Shown in pieces: positions 10,110-14,617 of a stretch of 14,617 bases of DNA. The translations under genes were made by a program, and so were the position numbers. The stretch is taken from contig JAAAIG010000923.1 of assembly GCA_015852425.1 (NCBI GenBank), positions 1 through 14,617 on the forward strand. The letters run 5' to 3'. The number at the start of each line of letters is the position of its first letter. The stretch's first letter is position 1. The DNA is from Gryganskiella cystojenkinii (taxonomy: Eukaryota > Mortierellomycota > Mortierellomycetes > Mortierellales > Mortierellaceae). The notes under the pieces were generated by a model that worked only from the letters and a program-made list of their open reading frames with translations, made no database searches and was not told the origin of the DNA.

Positions 10110-10831
10110 TTTTTGCTATGGTGACAACAGAGCGTTCGACTCTTAAAGTCCAAAAATTGGGTAAAAGGGGGGCAACGGTTTTTTAACAAATTTTTTTTTT
10201 TGGGGAAGGGAAGAATGAATGAAATGGGAAAGAGAGTGGACAGATAAAAAACAAAAGACGAATGCAAAGGTGAGTCCGCCCTGCTCCTCTCAAGACCAAG
10301 AGAGTCGTTCTCGACGGTTTGACGGACATTAAAGATGAAAAGAAGGAGGGTGGATCCTTCTGCACCCAAAAGCCAAAATCACCACTGGGAAAAAATCACA
10401 TGACTCTCAAAAATTAAAATTTACGATAGACAACGATTCTAATACATAGACGAATTTTTTAAATCGTGCCTTTTATACTACACACTCTTCCCTGTCTCTC
10501 AAGGAACTGCGTGGGACGCGACGCGTATGTGCGCTGACAACGTATTCTCGTCCATGACTCGCATTCATTCCTTCACATTCTCCCATTCATCGCCTTGCTT
10601 CTTTTATTTTCTCTCCCTTTATTACTTTCACATTACAAACGCACACCTTTTTCGCCTCTCCTTTCTCTACAGGAAACGACTCTTCAGCTTCCCGCATCCG
10701 GATAACCCCAGTCGAGTGCAAACAAAGGACCGACCTTTACACCCATCAATATTAAAATTCCATCGGACCAAACTCTTTCGACCTTTTTTATTCTTCAACA
10801 CCTTTAAAACCTCGGACAAAATATCATAACC
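10110..10831. promoter_or_regulatory. Divergent promoter region (GPI protein gene / proteasome alpha-2)
   Basis: These 722 bp separate two head-to-head start codons and must hold both promoters. On the proteasome side there is a TATA-like TATACTA near 10474, an MCB-type ACGCGT (10521-10526) and a long pyrimidine-rich stretch (about 10560-10680) typical of leaders in this window. TCACATGA, one base off the E-box palindrome seen upstream of the thiolase, lies at 10396-10403. I do not find the yeast Rpn4 element GGTGGCAAA in this interval; a partial match, GGTGGC, occurs inside intron 1 of the proteasome gene near 10985. The regulatory roles are inferred from short motifs only. Confidence 0.55.
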
Positions 10832-12145
10832 ATGGCTGACAGATACTCGTTCTCGCTCACAACATTCTCACCCGCTGGAAAGCTGGTCCAGATCGAGCAC
10901 GCTTTGGCTGCTGTCAACAGCGTAAGACTTACTTTCTGTGTACCTGCTAGCTCTTTAAGACGGCAGACAATGAAACTCACCTTTGGTGGCGCCGAGGAAA
11001 GGTAGCTGATCCTTTATGTAGTGAATGAAGTTCTAACTCTCCCCCAACATTTCTGTTTACTTTTATCGATTTTAGGGTGTTACCTCGATCGGTATCAAAG
11101 GTAATTGTTCGGACATCCGACACTTGTCAGGATTATCAGGAACAACGATTACCATGCCCTGGTGGAGAAATCGACACACTGGATGACAGGGGAAACTTGT
11201 TCTCGGCAGATGTTTATAGGTCATGACGAAATCAATTCCGGCAGGATATCGAATTCAATAGACGCTTCATTTACTTACTCAGGAGCTGGGCGAGGCGGGA
11301 TATTACAGCCCTAGTTAAAAGAATGAAAAAGGATGGCATTTCTAACCTTTTTTTTCTCAATGATCTCAACGGATAATAGCTACGAACGGTATTGTGGTTG
11401 CGACCGAGAAGAAGGCAGTGTCGACTTTGATTGATGATTCCTCACTGGAAAAGGTTGCAATTATCTGTTCCAACATTGGTATGGTCTACTCGGGCATGGG
11501 ACCCGATTTCCGTGTCCTGGTCAACAAGTCAAGGAAGGCTGCTCAGGCTTACAAGAGAGTCTATATGGAGGAACCACCAACAGCGATCCTTGTTAAGGAG
11601 ATTGCCAGCGTCATGCAAGAATTTACACAGAGCGGGTAACGATCCTAGAACCGTTTTTTGATGTTACCTTTTTTTCTTCCTCTCCGAAATCAAGTGTGTG
11701 GACGACTATATCCTTGGCGACATTGGTGTAGAGTGTTAACCTTGATTGTTCTCTTCCCCTCCCCGCTCATTCTAATAGTGGTGTCCGTCCCTTTGGTGTT
11801 TCTTTGTTGATCGCAGGATTCGATGAGAGTGGACCTATGCTGTACCAGGTCGATCCCTCGGGTTCATACTGGCCCTGGAAGGCGACCGCCGTGGGCAAGA
11901 ACATGGTCAATGCCAAGACATTCTTGGAGAAGCGTTATAATGATGATATTGAGCTCGAGGATGCGATCCATACCGCGATCTTGACTTTGAAGGAAGGCTT
12001 CGAGGGTCAGATGACCGAGAACACTATTGAGATTGGCATCATTACCGGCGTGGTCTCGACCAAGGATGACGGCGCTGTGGTCTTGCCAGAGTTCAGGAAA
12101 CTGTCCCCAACCGAGATCAAGGATTACCTCGCCAACATTGCCTAA
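10832..12145 (+). CDS. PRE8: 20S proteasome subunit alpha type-2 (4 exons)
   Basis: Join: 10832-10921, 11076-11100, 11380-11635, 11779-12145, giving 245 residues (yeast Pre8 250, human PSMA2 234). The introns are 154, 279 and 143 nt, with CTAAC branch sites at 11033-11037 and 11342-11346. Exon 1 encodes the alpha-subunit N-terminal signature [20 protein letters not shown]. Later hallmarks are [34 protein letters not shown] and K-T-F-L-E-K-R-Y. Alpha-2 is a non-catalytic subunit of the outer ring, which gates substrate entry in nucleus and cytosol. His replaces the usual Tyr in the I-E-Y-A motif; plant alpha-2 proteins also have His here, as I recall. The splice junctions restore exact family spacing, so the model is firm. 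Confidence 0.96.
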
Positions 12146-12499
12146 AAGCTGAACGGAAAGATAAGCAATGGAAACAGGAAAGCAAACAACCAACTTTTAT
12201 ACACGACGGTGGCTATTGAGGGACGAATAAAAAACACGCCCTTGGTGCTTGACCCTATCTTCACCATCGTCCGTCCTACCTCTACGCCAATCAGTCAAAA
12301 TAAAACAAATAAAAAGAAACAAGCACAAAATACGTTCAATCAGATTAGACATGAAGAGCATTGCACTGGATGCTTCAAGTTGGTGGGAATATAATTATTG
12401 GGTAATAGTGATTACTTTAATGACAATTTGGGCAATCGTGTATGTAGTTTATGCTGTTATGGGTAGTTTTTTTTTGTACAGAGATTTTGGTCAAACAAT
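12146..12499. other. Convergent 3' spacer between PSMA2 and thiolase
   Basis: Only 354 bp separate the two facing stop codons, so both 3' UTRs must fit here and may overlap as antisense. The plus strand has a candidate polyadenylation signal AATAAA at 12226-12231, about 80 nt after the proteasome stop, and further A-rich AATAAA copies near 12299-12311. The half nearer the thiolase is AT-rich, and I see no canonical minus-strand AATAAA in it. Short open frames here are not supported as genes. Confidence 0.55.
12226..12231 (+). terminator. Candidate polyadenylation signal of the proteasome alpha-2 gene
   Basis: A canonical AATAAA lies about 80 nt downstream of the PSMA2 stop codon, within the convergent spacer. 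Its position is typical for a fungal 3' UTR, but use is not shown. Confidence 0.45.
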
Positions 12500-14391
<1,892 letters not shown>

Positions 14392-14617
14392 GATGTGAGT
14401 GATGGAAAGGGAGTGGAGAGAGTGTGGAGTGAAGAATGAAAAATGGAAATGTTCCTTTTTACTATTGACGTCGGATGTCCACTTCGAGAAACATGCTTTT
14501 TAGTCACGTGATTTTGCGGGGAAAGAGAACGCAGTTAAGGGTTCGCCTGTACGCGCCTTGATGGTAGGCTCGACCCAGCCCTCTCTCCTCGCTACGTGAC
14601 TGCCGAAGGCGGTCATG
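14392..14617 (-). promoter_or_regulatory. Promoter and leader of the thiolase gene
   Basis: Reading on the minus strand, about 50 nt of CT/CA-rich leader directly precede the start codon at 14391, as in other genes of this window. Further upstream lie a CRE-like TGACGTC (14466-14472) and the 8-bp palindrome TCACGTGA (14504-14511), a strong match to Cbf1/USF-type bHLH sites. A second GTCACGTA half-match (minus strand) lies at 14593-14600. bHLH factors with this motif commonly control metabolic genes in fungi; control of this gene is inferred. The next gene to the right lies outside the window. Confidence 0.5.

Noticed and set aside
11101..11379. Possible cassette exon or intronic snoRNA in the 279-nt intron 2 of the proteasome gene
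   Set aside because: The best internal acceptor (TACTCAG near 11281) has only a weak GTTAAA partner and the segment is not a multiple of three; no C/D or H/ACA box set was convincing.
14521..14617. tRNA-like GGTTCG sequence near the right edge
   Set aside because: The GGTTCGCCTG does not complete a B-box and no acceptor stem or A-box is visible.

Overview
The window looks like nuclear DNA of a filamentous, early-diverging fungus. A Mortierella-type (Mortierellomycota) genome is my best guess. The reasons are four intron-containing or secreted eukaryotic genes, introns of about 110-280 nt with GT..AG ends and CTAAC/TACTAAC-like branch sites, pyrimidine-rich leaders, many A/T homopolymers, and a signalling protein rich in Ser/Pro, poly-Gln and poly-Asn. 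No mobile element, CRISPR array, tRNA or rRNA was recognised.

Layout: (1) 1-4308 holds no gene I can support; it is intergenic DNA and/or a long 5' leader, with homopolymers, microsatellites and a 16-bp palindrome. (2) 4558-8349 (+) is a four-exon Rho guanine-nucleotide exchange factor with a long disordered N-terminus, a DH domain split over three exons, a PH domain and a Ser/Asn-rich tail. (3) 8350-9179 is a convergent 3'-end spacer. (4) 9180-10109 (-) is a single-exon secreted, probably GPI-anchored, Cys-rich glycoprotein of unknown function. (5) 10110-10831 is a divergent promoter. (6) 10832-12145 (+) is proteasome subunit alpha-2 (PSMA2/PRE8), four exons including a 25-nt microexon. (7) 12146-12499 is a second convergent spacer. 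(8) 12500-14391 (-) is a mitochondrial acetyl-CoA C-acetyltransferase (ACAT1/ERG10 family) in at least five exons, with its targeting peptide on two tiny exons. (9) 14392-14617 is its promoter, with a TCACGTGA palindrome.

The genes alternate in strand (+,-,+,-) and give two tail-to-tail pairs around one head-to-head pair. They share no pathway: the functions are polarity signalling, cell surface, protein turnover, and ketone/isoprenoid carbon metabolism. I see no cluster or defence system. The best leads are about splicing. The longest thiolase intron contains a 66-nt segment with proper splice borders, matching phase and no stop, which could be an unannotated 22-residue cassette exon. The RhoGEF carries a 159-nt stop-free frame-neutral intron and a possible 90-nt optional intron. 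The PSMA2 leader can be read either as a 100-codon upstream ORF or as a 148-nt 5'UTR intron that removes it.
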